From Chlorobiaceae bacterium (GTDB taxonomy: Bacteria > Bacteroidota > Ignavibacteria > UBA10030 > SZUA-254), in NCBI GenBank assembly GCA_013824245.1, contig PNNN01000009.1:123501-187500 (forward strand): 64,000 nucleotides of DNA. The letters are read 5' to 3'. Shown here piece after piece: positions 45,179 to 53,208 of this stretch; the stretch's first letter is position 1; every line of letters begins with the position of its first letter. The notes beneath the pieces are model-generated. The model made no database searches and had not been told where the DNA came from. It worked only from the letters and a program-made list of their open reading frames with translations. The position numbers were made by a program, and so were the translations under genes.

Positions 45179-46096
45179 ATGATAAAAATAAACAGCATTA
45201 CAAAGCGTTATCCAACAATCACCGCGCTGGACAATATCTCTCTCACAATAAACAAGCAAGAGTTCTTCGGACTTCTCGGTCCAAACGGTGCTGGCAAAAC
45301 AACACTGATGAACTTACTCGTCGGCTATCTCAATCCCGATCAAGGTGAAATTCATATTGCAGGCGAAAAGGTAACGCAGGATGGCTTGCATACCCGAAAG
45401 AACATCGGCTTGGTGCCGCAATCGTTAGCGCTGTACGATGATTTATCTGCACAGGATAATTTAGATATATTCGGCAGCTTTTATCACATCGAGAAAAATT
45501 TACTCAAAGAACGCATCAAGGAAAAACTTGAATCGGTTCAACTCTACGAGCGACGCAAAGATAAAGTAAAAACTTTCTCAGGTGGAATGAAGAGACGGTT
45601 GAATCTCGTTGCGAGCATGCTTCACGACCCACCGATACTTTTATGCGATGAGCCGACAGTCGGCATCGATCCGCAATCCCGCAATGCTATCTTCGATTAT
45701 CTATTGATGCTGAATGAAAAAGGTAAAACAATCGTTTACACAACTCATTACATGGAAGAAGCGGAACGTCTGTGCAAGCGTATCGCCATTATCGACTTCG
45801 GAAAAATTATTGCTGAAGGAACAATCGATGAATTAATTGAAAAACTTCCATACGATGAGACTATACTGATAACAAAAAATCAAATCACTGTTTCGAAGAT
45901 TGACGTCTTAAAACAATTCGGTTCTATAATCGATGAGGACGATCATTTTCAATTGAAGCCAAACGCCGGATTCCAACTTTCACAATTCTTTTCATCTTTA
46001 GAAAAGCACACAATCAGCTACAAGTTTGTTGAGCTGCACAAACCGACGCTCGAATCATATTTTCTGCATCTGACCGGAAGGAGGTTGAGAGATTGA
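45179..46096 (+). CDS. ABC-2 exporter ATP-binding protein
   Basis: This 305-residue ABC ATPase shows Walker A GPNGAGKT, the signature FSGGMKRRL, Walker B ILLCDEPTVGID and the switch His in YTTHYMEEAERLC. The C-terminal 80 residues form the extra domain of the drug/antibiotic exporter (CcmA/DrrA) type. It overlaps the permease gene by 4 nt. The pair should export a lipid, drug or polymer; the substrate cannot be inferred. Confidence 0.93.
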   Translation: MIKINSITKRYPTITALDNISLTINKQEFFGLLGPNGAGKTTLMNLLVGYLNPDQGEIHIAGEKVTQDGLHTRKNIGLVPQSLALYDDLSAQDNLDIFGSFYHIEKNLLKERIKEKLESVQLYERRKDKVKTFSGGMKRRLNLVASMLHDPPILLCDEPTVGIDPQSRNAIFDYLLMLNEKGKTIVYTTHYMEEAERLCKRIAIIDFGKIIAEGTIDELIEKLPYDETILITKNQITVSKIDVLKQFGSIIDEDDHFQLKPNAGFQLSQFFSSLEKHTISYKFVELHKPTLESYFLHLTGRRLRD

Positions 46097-47409
46097 AAAC
46101 GGTTCTTCAGCTCATCCGGAAGGATTACAAACTATTCTGGAGCGACAGGCGTGCAGTATCGATGACTTTTATCATCCCGATTGCATTGATTATAATTTGG
46201 GGAGCGGTTTTTGGAAATATCAATAAGGGTGGAACCGCCACAAAGCTTCATCTTGCATTCCTGAATAACAGTACATCGCCAATCGGAAAGAAAATCGAGC
46301 GGGTCCTTGATTCTTCCAAAACTTTTGTGCTTATCAAATCATATAAAGATGAAAACGGCAAACGGATTCCATTCGATACTTCTTCCATTCAGAATTTTGT
46401 GAGGAAGGGTAGTGTTTCTGCGGCGCTTGTGATTCCGGTTGATGCGTTATCAGATACAGCTTTCGGATTGAAACTGAAATTCTACTACGATCCCAAGAAT
46501 GATCTCGAAATGCAAATGATAGATGGTATGCTGCAAAAGACAATAATGACTGAGATACCCGATATCTTTATGCAGGGGATGAAAAATCAAGCTGTGAAGT
46601 TTTTGGGATCGGATTCAGGTAAAGCGTTTAATAATGAAATTGCAAAGACGGTTGGCAAATATTTTAAGATAGATCCTAAATGGATAACCAATCCGCCGAT
46701 TGATTCACTTATGTCAATGTCGGGTGGAAGTGATAGTGCCAGGAATAGTTTCTTTCAAAACATACTTCAGCTTGATAAGGTGCAGTTAGTCGGACAAGAC
46801 ATCGCTAACCCCTGGGCAACGCGAAGTGTGGGCGGCTGGGCGATGATGTTTCTTTTGTTTACGCTCACTGCCACATCATCTGCTTTGTTCGAAGAGAAAA
46901 AGAGCGGCGTTGTACTGCGGCTTCTTGCTTCACCAATCTCAAGAGTTCAGATTCTTTGGAGCAAATATCTTTACAATATGTCTTTAGGTTTCATACAGCT
47001 TCTTATTCTCTTCAGTGCAGGTGCCTTACTTTACCAGATTGATATTTTCTCCAACTTTATTAATCTCGTTCTTATCATCATCGCAGCGGCAACGGCATGC
47101 ACAGCATTCGGGATGCTTCTTTCATCTATTAGCAGGACTGCCGGTCAAGCTAATGGTTACGGAATGTTTTTAATTCTCGCGATGAGTTCGATTGGCGGCG
47201 CGTGGTTCCCGACATCGTTCATGCCCGATTTCATACAGACGATCAGTAAGTTTACAATCGTCTATTGGTCGATGGATGGAATATTACAAGTTCTGTGGCG
47301 GAGTGCCGGTATTATTGATATTCTTCTGAACATTGGGATATTGATTGGCATAGCTGCCCTGATAACAAGCATAAGCATCTGGCAATTCAAAAAGGGACAT
47401 GTATTTTAA
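46093..47409 (+). CDS. ABC-2 type permease
   Basis: This 438-residue membrane protein has one N-terminal helix (about 20-40), a large extracytoplasmic domain (about 45-245) and five C-terminal helices (about 250-430), the layout of YhgE/DrrB-type ABC-2 permeases. It starts at TTG 46093, overlapping the ATPase stop. Only one permease subunit is present, so it should dimerise with the ATPase at 45179. Confidence 0.9.
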   Translation: MKTVLQLIRKDYKLFWSDRRAVSMTFIIPIALIIIWGAVFGNINKGGTATKLHLAFLNNSTSPIGKKIERVLDSSKTFVLIKSYKDENGKRIPFDTSSIQNFVRKGSVSAALVIPVDALSDTAFGLKLKFYYDPKNDLEMQMIDGMLQKTIMTEIPDIFMQGMKNQAVKFLGSDSGKAFNNEIAKTVGKYFKIDPKWITNPPIDSLMSMSGGSDSARNSFFQNILQLDKVQLVGQDIANPWATRSVGGWAMMFLLFTLTATSSALFEEKKSGVVLRLLASPISRVQILWSKYLYNMSLGFIQLLILFSAGALLYQIDIFSNFINLVLIIIAAATACTAFGMLLSSISRTAGQANGYGMFLILAMSSIGGAWFPTSFMPDFIQTISKFTIVYWSMDGILQVLWRSAGIIDILLNIGILIGIAALITSISIWQFKKGHVF

Positions 47410-47420
47410 AATCCGAAATC

Positions 47421-47450
47421 CCTGCCCGTCGCTTCGCTTTGGCAGGCGGG
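47421..47450 (+). repeat. Palindromic repeat CCTGCCCGTC...CAGGCGGG
   Basis: The arms CCTGCC (47421-47426) and GGCAGG (47441-47446) form a hairpin 11 bp after the permease stop codon. The same end sequences are found, inverted, inside the tricorn-like gene at 39591-39611. Confidence 0.7.
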
Positions 47451-47485
47451 CTAATTTCTAAATCCGAACTGGAATTGTTTGGCGA

Positions 47486-47522
47486 TCACGAACCTCCGCC
47501 AGAGGCGGACAGGATTTCGTGA
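47486..47522 (+). repeat. Nested palindromic repeat TCACGAA...TTCGTGA
   Basis: Outer arms TCACGAA (47486-47492) and TTCGTGA (47516-47522) enclose an inner hairpin TCCGCC (47495-47500) with GGCGGA (47504-47509). It is a different repeat family from its two neighbours. The gap 47410-47735 consists mainly of these three elements. Confidence 0.7.
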
Positions 47523-47533
47523 CCGGAAGGGAA

Positions 47534-47593
47534 TGTAGAACGAAATTTATTTCGTTTATGCTAAATATTTAACGAACTGAAGTTCGTTCTACA
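47534..47593 (-). repeat. Dispersed palindrome, copy 3 (compound, inverted)
   Basis: TGTAGAACGAAAT (47534-47546) to AACGAACTGAAGTTCG and TTCTACA (ending 47593) is the inverted counterpart of the compound copy at 20325-20407, with the same outer TGTAGAACGA/TCGTTCTACA arms but a shorter centre. Confidence 0.75.
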
Positions 47594-47735
47594 AAGCAAA
47601 AACTACATGAAGTTGACTTTCTAAGAGAAGAATAGTATTTTACCCCAGCATTTTCTGCCACCTTTCGATTTTTACATGTATGAAGTATATTATGATGGAA
47701 GGTGTAATGAGCAAAACAGGATAATTAATAGTTAG

Positions 47736-48611
47736 ATGTTATATCTTAAAACATTAGAATCTATGCGTAATCAAAAAGGCCAATTTGTAAAAGGAAGAAA
47801 AGAAACTACTGCAGAAAAAGAAAAAAGGATTAAAAAGTTTACCGAGAGCTGGGTGAAAAGAAAGGATTTTATTCGCGATATAAAACACCCCAAAATATAC
47901 AATTGTTGGAGATCTTTCATGTTCACGCTTAAAGGTAAAACAATTGGATGCTCTGAGGAATGGGAAGACTATAGAACATTTTACAATGATGTTATTGATA
48001 CATATAAAGATGGATTTGTATTTACAAGAATAAATAAATCTGAACCATTTTCGAGAAATAATTTCGTTTGGCTGGATAAAGAAATTGCTTATAACACCAA
48101 AGATAATACAATTTTGTTGACTTATAAGAATGATACGAAAACTCTAAAAGAATGGTCTATTGAGTATAATGTTACTCTTGCAGGAATTAGATTACGCTAT
48201 CATAACCATAAAGATTATACTCCTGAAGAAATTATTTTTGGGAAGAAAAAAGTAAAGCATAGATCATTTAAATCGGCCACAGAATTAGAATATCAAAAAG
48301 TAAGAGATAAAGCCTCGAAAATGTGTTCGGCTTACAAGTTCAAGGATAAAAGAAAACGGTATGAATATGACTTAAATATCGAATGGCTGATAAAAAATAT
48401 TTTATATCAACGTTGCATTTATTGTCATTCAGATATTCATGTCGGATGTGATAGAGTCGATAACAATAAAGGGCATACGAAGGATAATGTTGTGCCGTGT
48501 TGTTTTATATGTAATACAGTTAGAGGGAACTATTTTACATTTGAGGAGATGAAAGTTTTAGGTAAAGAAATTTCAAAACTAAATGAATCTAGAAACATCA
48601 ATGGTTATTAA
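47736..48611 (+). CDS. Homing-type HNH endonuclease-like protein
   Basis: This 291-residue protein looks phage- or intron-derived. Its start NQKGQFVKGRK and the segment YNCWRSFMF...EEWEDYRTFYNDV resemble the AP2-like region of HNH homing endonucleases. A NUMOD-like block follows (TYKNDTKTLKEWSIEYNVTL), then a C-terminal zinc HNH module (CIYCHSDIHVGCDRVDNNKG, NVVPCCFICN) with two Cys pairs. It may cut or nick DNA. The real start may be ATG 47763. The gene is A/T-rich and sits between palindromic repeats and a broken gene, which suggests recent acquisition. A weak promoter (TTTCGA, 17 bp, TATATT 47686-47691) lies upstream. Confidence 0.75.
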   Translation: MLYLKTLESMRNQKGQFVKGRKETTAEKEKRIKKFTESWVKRKDFIRDIKHPKIYNCWRSFMFTLKGKTIGCSEEWEDYRTFYNDVIDTYKDGFVFTRINKSEPFSRNNFVWLDKEIAYNTKDNTILLTYKNDTKTLKEWSIEYNVTLAGIRLRYHNHKDYTPEEIIFGKKKVKHRSFKSATELEYQKVRDKASKMCSAYKFKDKRKRYEYDLNIEWLIKNILYQRCIYCHSDIHVGCDRVDNNKGHTKDNVVPCCFICNTVRGNYFTFEEMKVLGKEISKLNESRNINGY

Positions 48612-48615
48612 AGAA

Positions 48616-49164
48616 ATGGAATCAATAAGTATCAATTGGCTTGAAATAATAATTCAAAGTTCGATAATTTCAATTATATTTGGAATCATAGCTGAATTAA
48701 CACGACGTAGATTTCAAAAACGATTGGAAACACTTAAAAACGAATTTGCGATTATCCAAACAACTTATGAGAAGAATTATACGTTTATACTTGAATACTA
48801 TACAGCTTTTCATAAACATTATCGCATTTGTCAAAAAGTAGTAAATGCTGATATTATCGAATATCCAGATCGAACAGCAAAAGATACGGAAGAGATATTT
48901 ATTGATAACTTGGATTCATATGTCAATAATCTTAACGACATTGAACCGAAAATTAGATTAATATTCCCTAAGCAATTAATCTCAACCCACGAACGTTCAA
49001 TAAGTGCCTTTAATAATTTAAGAGACTTGGTGAAATCATATTACAAAATAAGAAAAAAACCAAGTGATGATGTTGTCGTAGCTTTTCGTCAAATTGATGA
49101 AGTAAAGAAGGAATTAGAAAGGGGACTTAAACAATATTTAAGAACAGAAAAGCTATTTACATAG
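48616..49164 (+). CDS. Membrane-anchored helical protein of unknown function
   Basis: This 182-residue protein has one N-terminal membrane helix (about 6-26, LEIIIQSSIISIIFGIIAEL) and then a long helical, charged cytoplasmic part (RRRFQKRLETLKNEFAII...). I do not recognise a domain. In-frame starts at 48583 and 48601 overlap the HNH gene; ATG 48616, just after its stop codon, is chosen. Short membrane-plus-coil proteins of this shape are common in accessory regions, including defence loci, but nothing here proves such a role. Composition is A/T-rich like the HNH gene. Confidence 0.6.
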   Translation: MESISINWLEIIIQSSIISIIFGIIAELTRRRFQKRLETLKNEFAIIQTTYEKNYTFILEYYTAFHKHYRICQKVVNADIIEYPDRTAKDTEEIFIDNLDSYVNNLNDIEPKIRLIFPKQLISTHERSISAFNNLRDLVKSYYKIRKKPSDDVVVAFRQIDEVKKELERGLKQYLRTEKLFT

Positions 49165-49274
49165 TAGTTCCATTACTAACCGATAAATTAATCATGCAAC
49201 TACACACAAGAATAAATTGCATGTTATCATAACGCCAATCCACCCACGATCAAATTTATATAAGAAAGCGTACA

Positions 49275-49394
49275 ATGAAAACAATTATGAAAATCATCTT
49301 ATTAGTTATACTTGTTTCGTTATCCATGTCGGCACAGCAAACGACATTTCAGGATTCCTTGCTCGATCATATGGCAGGGAAGTGGATTCTTTAG
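49275..49394 (+). pseudogene. Truncated secreted-protein gene
   Basis: ATG 49275 opens a clear signal peptide (KIILLVILVSLSMSAQQ) and a mature start FQDSLLDHMAGKWIL before TAG at 49392. The same frame stays open after the stop for about 33 codons to TAG 49493, which suggests a remnant with a nonsense mutation or deletion. The DHMAGKW start resembles small secreted lipocalin-like or DUF1579-type proteins, but too little remains to be sure. The rest of the gap 49165-49486 has no other gene. Confidence 0.5.
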
Positions 49395-49486
49395 AAAGGT
49401 AAAACTTCAACCCTTCGCACGGATGAAGCTGACAAGGAAATAATTTTAACGTATATTACTTCAGGATTTTATACTGACATTAGCAA

Positions 49487-50551
49487 ATGGAATTAGCAGA
49501 CCTCGGATTTGATAGTTGGTTTCGAAAGAAGCGAGAAGAATCGCAGAAAGCGGATTTCAGTGTAGCAAGAATAACAAGAGTCGATCGGAATCGATATCTC
49601 GTTCGCAATGAGGAGAATGAAATTCAAGCGGAGCCAACAGGCAAGCTTCTTTTCTTTACCGATTCAACTCAAGACCTACCTTGTGTGGGGGATTGGGCAT
49701 ACGTGCAGTACTACAACGATGGCACACTTGCAATAATTCATGAATTATTGCCAAGGAAAACCTTTCTGCGCCGCAAATCTGCAGGCAATACAGTAGATTA
49801 CCAGATGATCGCATCGAATATTGATATTGCTTTCATCATCCAGTCGTGCGATTTCAATTTTAATTTACGCCGGATGGAGCGGTACCTTGTTATGGCAAAC
49901 GAAGGTCATGTCGAGCCAATAATCCTTCTTAGCAAGAGTGATCTTGTCAGTTCTGAAGAATTAGAAAAAAGGATTTCAGAAATACGGCAAGCGCACATCG
50001 GTGCAAGAGTAATCGCATTCAGCAACAAGACTGCTATCGGATTGGACACAGTACAACAGGTGCTTGAAAAGGGAAAGACGTATTGTTTGCTTGGTTTATC
50101 GGGTGTAGGCAAAACTACACTCCTAAATCATCTTTTAGCCGATGAAGTATTTGAAACAAATCCTGTACGTGAAAAGGACGGCAGGGGAAGACACACCACA
50201 GCACGTCGACAATTAATAGTTCTTGATAACGGAGCACTTCTCATTGATACGCCGGGAATGAGGGAACTGGGTATGATTGCCGTCGGAACGAGTATAGATG
50301 ATAGTTTTTCTGATATTCACGAACTCTCCCAGAATTGTCGGTTCAACGATTGCGCACACACTGTGGAAGTCAGCTGCGCGATCTTGACGGCGGTTCAAGC
50401 CGGAGACTTAAGTGAAGAGAGATATCAGAGTTACGTGAAATTAATGAAGGAATCCAAGTTTCATCAAATGTCATATGTCGAGAGACGCAAGAAGGATAAG
50501 CAATTTGGGAAGATGATTAAGACAGCTATGAAACAGATAAAAAAGAAATAA
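49487..50551 (+). CDS. rsgA: Ribosome small-subunit-dependent GTPase RsgA
   Basis: RsgA is a circularly permuted GTPase that checks late 30S assembly. The 354 residues hold an OB fold (about 25-100), a GTPase domain with motifs in permuted order (G4 LLSKSDL, G1 GLSGVGKTTLLN, G3 DTPGM) and a C-terminal zinc domain (CRFNDCAHTVEVSCAI). G4 reads SKSD where NKxD is canonical. The basic tail KFHQMSYVERRKKDKQFGKMIK is typical. It lies outside the translation cluster and after the accessory patch. Confidence 0.94.
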   Translation: MELADLGFDSWFRKKREESQKADFSVARITRVDRNRYLVRNEENEIQAEPTGKLLFFTDSTQDLPCVGDWAYVQYYNDGTLAIIHELLPRKTFLRRKSAGNTVDYQMIASNIDIAFIIQSCDFNFNLRRMERYLVMANEGHVEPIILLSKSDLVSSEELEKRISEIRQAHIGARVIAFSNKTAIGLDTVQQVLEKGKTYCLLGLSGVGKTTLLNHLLADEVFETNPVREKDGRGRHTTARRQLIVLDNGALLIDTPGMRELGMIAVGTSIDDSFSDIHELSQNCRFNDCAHTVEVSCAILTAVQAGDLSEERYQSYVKLMKESKFHQMSYVERRKKDKQFGKMIKTAMKQIKKK

Positions 50552-50587
50552 AATTCATTCAGATACTTCAGGTTAATTATAAATTCT

Positions 50588-50617
50588 AACTCTTTATCCA
50601 ATCAAATTTAAGAGTTT
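50588..50617. terminator. Shared terminator between rsgA and the aldehyde dehydrogenase gene
   Basis: AACTCTT (50588-50594) pairs with AAGAGTT (50610-50616), followed by TTTATT on the plus strand. It overlaps the stop codon of the convergent gene, so it serves rsgA best. Confidence 0.5.
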
Positions 50618-52026
50618 TTATTGAACTCTCTCTCTATCATTTCAGCAGAGACTGATTCGTCAAGAATTTTCTCTTGATCGATATTAAACCATCTCTCGTT
50701 TATCCTCCTTCTGCATATCCTGTGAATATTCAAAAGGTGCCTGGTTGAAATGTTATCGGTAGTACTGTTCTTTCCGCCCGAACCACAGCTTAGAGTGAAA
50801 GAGGGGGGAAGCGAATTATACATTCCGCCTAATGCTCCCTGTGTAGATGGCGTGTTCACTAAAATCCGCGCAACATCTAATGTGTTAGAAAAATATTCAA
50901 TGCGCTCCGGGTTATTCGAATAGATTACTGCTGTATGTCCAATTCCACCAAAACGTGTTAGCTCCATACATCTCTCAATGGCTGATTCAAAATCTTCCTC
51001 AACATAGAAAGCGAGAATAGGAGCTAAAATTTCTGCCGAGAGTGGGCAATCACGCGATACTTTGTCAAGTTGTGCAATTAAAATTTTCGTTCCTTCAGGC
51101 ACATTAATTTCTGCCATTTCTGCTATTCGTTGAACAGATTGACCAACGATCATAGGCGACATCAATCCGCGTTCTTTATCATATGCTATTCTGCTTACCC
51201 TAGCAATTTCATCTTTTGAAAGAAAATATCCTTTTTGTTTTTCAAATTCAGCAATTACTTTGTCGGCAAGTCTTTTCTTTACCACAACTGCCTGCTCGCT
51301 GGCGCAGATAGATCCGTTATCAAAAGTTTTGGAAGATATTATACTTTTGACTGCGAAAGGTATGTCGGCACTCGCACCAATGTAAACAGGAACATTGCCG
51401 GCGCCAACTCCGATCGTTGGCGTGCCAGAGCTATAACTCGCTTTAACCATTTCACCTGTACCTGTTGCAAGTATAATGGCTAAGCCGCGATGGCTCATCA
51501 ATTCTTTTGTAGCAAGAAGATTCGGTTTCTTGAACCACTGAATCGAATGTTCAGGTGCGCCTGCTTCTAACGCCGCGCGGTAACAAATTGAAGCAGTCTC
51601 AGCAACGCATTGCTTAGCTGCTGTGGCTGAGCTAATAATTATCGGGTTGCGCGTTTTAATTGAGATGAGAATCTTGAAGATTGTGGTCGATGTGGGATTT
51701 ATTACCGGAATTAAACCTAAGATCGGTCCAATAGGTTGAGCCATTTCGATGATCCCTGAATAAGAATCTTCACTGATTACACCTACTGTTTTTTGATTTT
51801 TGATATGTTCATAGACTAACTGACTGGCAATTACGTTCTTAATAACTTTATGCTCCCATATTCCCAATTGAGTTTCCTCAAACGCCATTTTTGCCAATCG
51901 AACACGATTAGCCATTGCGGCTAAATAGACTGCTCGAACTATTGCATCTGTTTTTTTTTGGTCTAATAACTTGAATTCACGTGCAGCATGCCGGGCACGT
52001 GTTATAATTTCATCTGAACTGGGCAT
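50608..52026 (-). CDS. CoA-acylating aldehyde dehydrogenase
   Basis: This 472-residue enzyme belongs to the aldehyde dehydrogenase superfamily branch with AdhE-N, EutE and PduP. It shows IIEMAQPIGPILGLIPVINPTST, NP(V/I)IISS, GVGAGNVPVYI and the catalytic Cys in NGSICASEQ. It should convert acetaldehyde (or another short aldehyde), CoA and NAD to acyl-CoA, or the reverse. It lacks the iron alcohol dehydrogenase half of AdhE, and no microcompartment shell or targeting genes are nearby. The start ATG 52026 has GGAG upstream. Single-gene unit with its own promoter. Confidence 0.88.
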   Translation of the reverse strand: MPSSDEIITRARHAAREFKLLDQKKTDAIVRAVYLAAMANRVRLAKMAFEETQLGIWEHKVIKNVIASQLVYEHIKNQKTVGVISEDSYSGIIEMAQPIGPILGLIPVINPTSTTIFKILISIKTRNPIIISSATAAKQCVAETASICYRAALEAGAPEHSIQWFKKPNLLATKELMSHRGLAIILATGTGEMVKASYSSGTPTIGVGAGNVPVYIGASADIPFAVKSIISSKTFDNGSICASEQAVVVKKRLADKVIAEFEKQKGYFLSKDEIARVSRIAYDKERGLMSPMIVGQSVQRIAEMAEINVPEGTKILIAQLDKVSRDCPLSAEILAPILAFYVEEDFESAIERCMELTRFGGIGHTAVIYSNNPERIEYFSNTLDVARILVNTPSTQGALGGMYNSLPPSFTLSCGSGGKNSTTDNISTRHLLNIHRICRRRINERWFNIDQEKILDESVSAEMIEREFNKNS

Positions 52027-52066
52027 CGAAATTCTCCGAATAATATTTTAAGATTTCATACTTTCA

Positions 52067-52095
52067 AATATATGAAACACTATTCGGACAATCAA
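52067..52095 (-). promoter_or_regulatory. Promoter of the aldehyde dehydrogenase gene
   Basis: On the minus strand TTGATT (52095-52090) and TATATT (52072-52067) are 17 bp apart, 40 bp upstream of the start codon. Confidence 0.65.
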
Positions 52096-52183
52096 CTCTT
52101 AATAATAATTTTTTTTAATAGGATTGCGGTGAAGAGGAGAGCGCGCGAGATAAGAAATCTACAAACTTATCGAGATCAAGAAT

Positions 52184-52570
52184 TTAGCTGAAGAATTTCA
52201 AGAGTGTTTGTTTATTTTTATAACCGATAAAATATTTTTTTACGATACCACTTTCGATTATTACCGTGGAAGGTGTTCCCATTACCCCAAGAATCATAGC
52301 CGTTTTTAGATCTCTTGAAACATCAACTTTATAGATGTTTTTGGTATCTCGTGCCATTTCATCAATTACCGGAGTTTGGGTTTTACATGAACCACAATTT
52401 GGTGAATAGAAATATAGCAACACTTTCGCACCTTGACGCACGATATCTCCGATATGCCCAGGAAGGTTATCAATTTTCTTACCTGTTCTAAATTTTGCTC
52501 GAAGTTGAACAATTAACTGTAATAGAATAAAGAGAGTTATAATACCGGCGATGATGTAAACAATTATCAT
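52184..52570 (-). CDS. Membrane-anchored thioredoxin-like protein
   Basis: This 128-residue protein has one N-terminal membrane helix (about 3-22) and a thioredoxin fold with active site Cys59-Gly-Ser-Cys62 (YSPNCGSCKTQTP) and the cis-proline loop GVMGTPST. The membrane topology cannot be fixed from the sequence alone. The C-terminal half is short compared with TlpA/ResA proteins. Its start overlaps the DUF6132 gene by 4 nt, and it is the last of three redox genes. Confidence 0.82.
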   Translation of the reverse strand: MIIVYIIAGIITLFILLQLIVQLRAKFRTGKKIDNLPGHIGDIVRQGAKVLLYFYSPNCGSCKTQTPVIDEMARDTKNIYKVDVSRDLKTAMILGVMGTPSTVIIESGIVKKYFIGYKNKQTLLKFFS

Positions 52571-52791
52571 TCAGGTATCTCTTTTTTCTTAGAAGGAATA
52601 ATCATTCCAATCCCAGCGCCATACAATGTGCTTATATACGGACTACTCGAGATTGGACAGGTTCCATTGTAACATCCAACGAAAAAATAATATCCAAATC
52701 CAAGTACACCTCCAATTACCGCAAAAACAGACCGCTTTACCCAGATATTAGAATTAAAGCTATTCGTAATTTTTTCAAGCATATAAATCAA
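52567..52791 (-). CDS. DUF6132-like small membrane protein
   Basis: This 74-residue protein has two hydrophobic helices and the conserved core GFGYYFFVGCYNGTCPISSSPY followed by STLYGAGIG, which matches what I know as the DUF6132 family of FCB bacteria. The Cys pair could be a thiol or metal site. Its function is not known. It lies between two thioredoxin genes, with no gap to trxA and a 4-nt overlap with the membrane thioredoxin gene, so it is probably a redox partner. Confidence 0.75.
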   Translation of the reverse strand: MIYMLEKITNSFNSNIWVKRSVFAVIGGVLGFGYYFFVGCYNGTCPISSSPYISTLYGAGIGMIIPSKKKEIPE

Positions 52792-53208
52792 TTAACAGTG
52801 TTGGCAATTATCGCCATGTTCATGATGGTGGTGTTCATGCTCATCAGGAACTGGAAGGGAGAGTAAATCTTTGTCAATAATACTTTTGAGTGTATCTTTT
52901 GGAAGTGCACCGACTGCCATCATTGGTTGCCGATCCATCGGAACAAATAATAAACTTGGTATACTTTGGATTCCAAAAACTGATGCAAGTTCTTGTTCTT
53001 CTTCAGTGTTAACCTTATAGAAGTTAACTTTACCTTTGTATTCATTTGATAGTTCATCAAGAACAGGTCCAACAATCCGGCATGGTCCGCACCACGGTGC
53101 CCAGAAATCAATCACAGTTGGTAACTCACCATTGAATTTCCAATCCTTGCTTTTTTCGTAGTTAAAAATTTTTTCTAAAAAAGTATTCTTATTTAAATTT
53201 TCAGACAT
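52792..53208 (-). CDS. trxA: Thioredoxin with His/Cys-rich C-terminal tail
   Basis: The 138-residue protein is a cytoplasmic thioredoxin with active site Cys40-Gly-Pro-Cys43 (WAPWCGPCR) and cis-proline loop IQSIPSLLF. Beyond the normal fold it has a tail (residues 120-138) with seven His and two Cys (EHEHHHHEHGDNCQHC), which looks like a metal-binding site for Zn, Ni or Cu. Its ATG has GGAG upstream. It heads the operon with DUF6132 and the membrane thioredoxin. Confidence 0.9.
   Translation of the reverse strand: MSENLNKNTFLEKIFNYEKSKDWKFNGELPTVIDFWAPWCGPCRIVGPVLDELSNEYKGKVNFYKVNTEEEQELASVFGIQSIPSLLFVPMDRQPMMAVGALPKDTLKSIIDKDLLSLPVPDEHEHHHHEHGDNCQHC

Noticed and set aside
47410..49486. Known antiphage defence system
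   Set aside because: The HNH and membrane-coil proteins do not match a defence architecture I can name, so a defence label would be unsupported.
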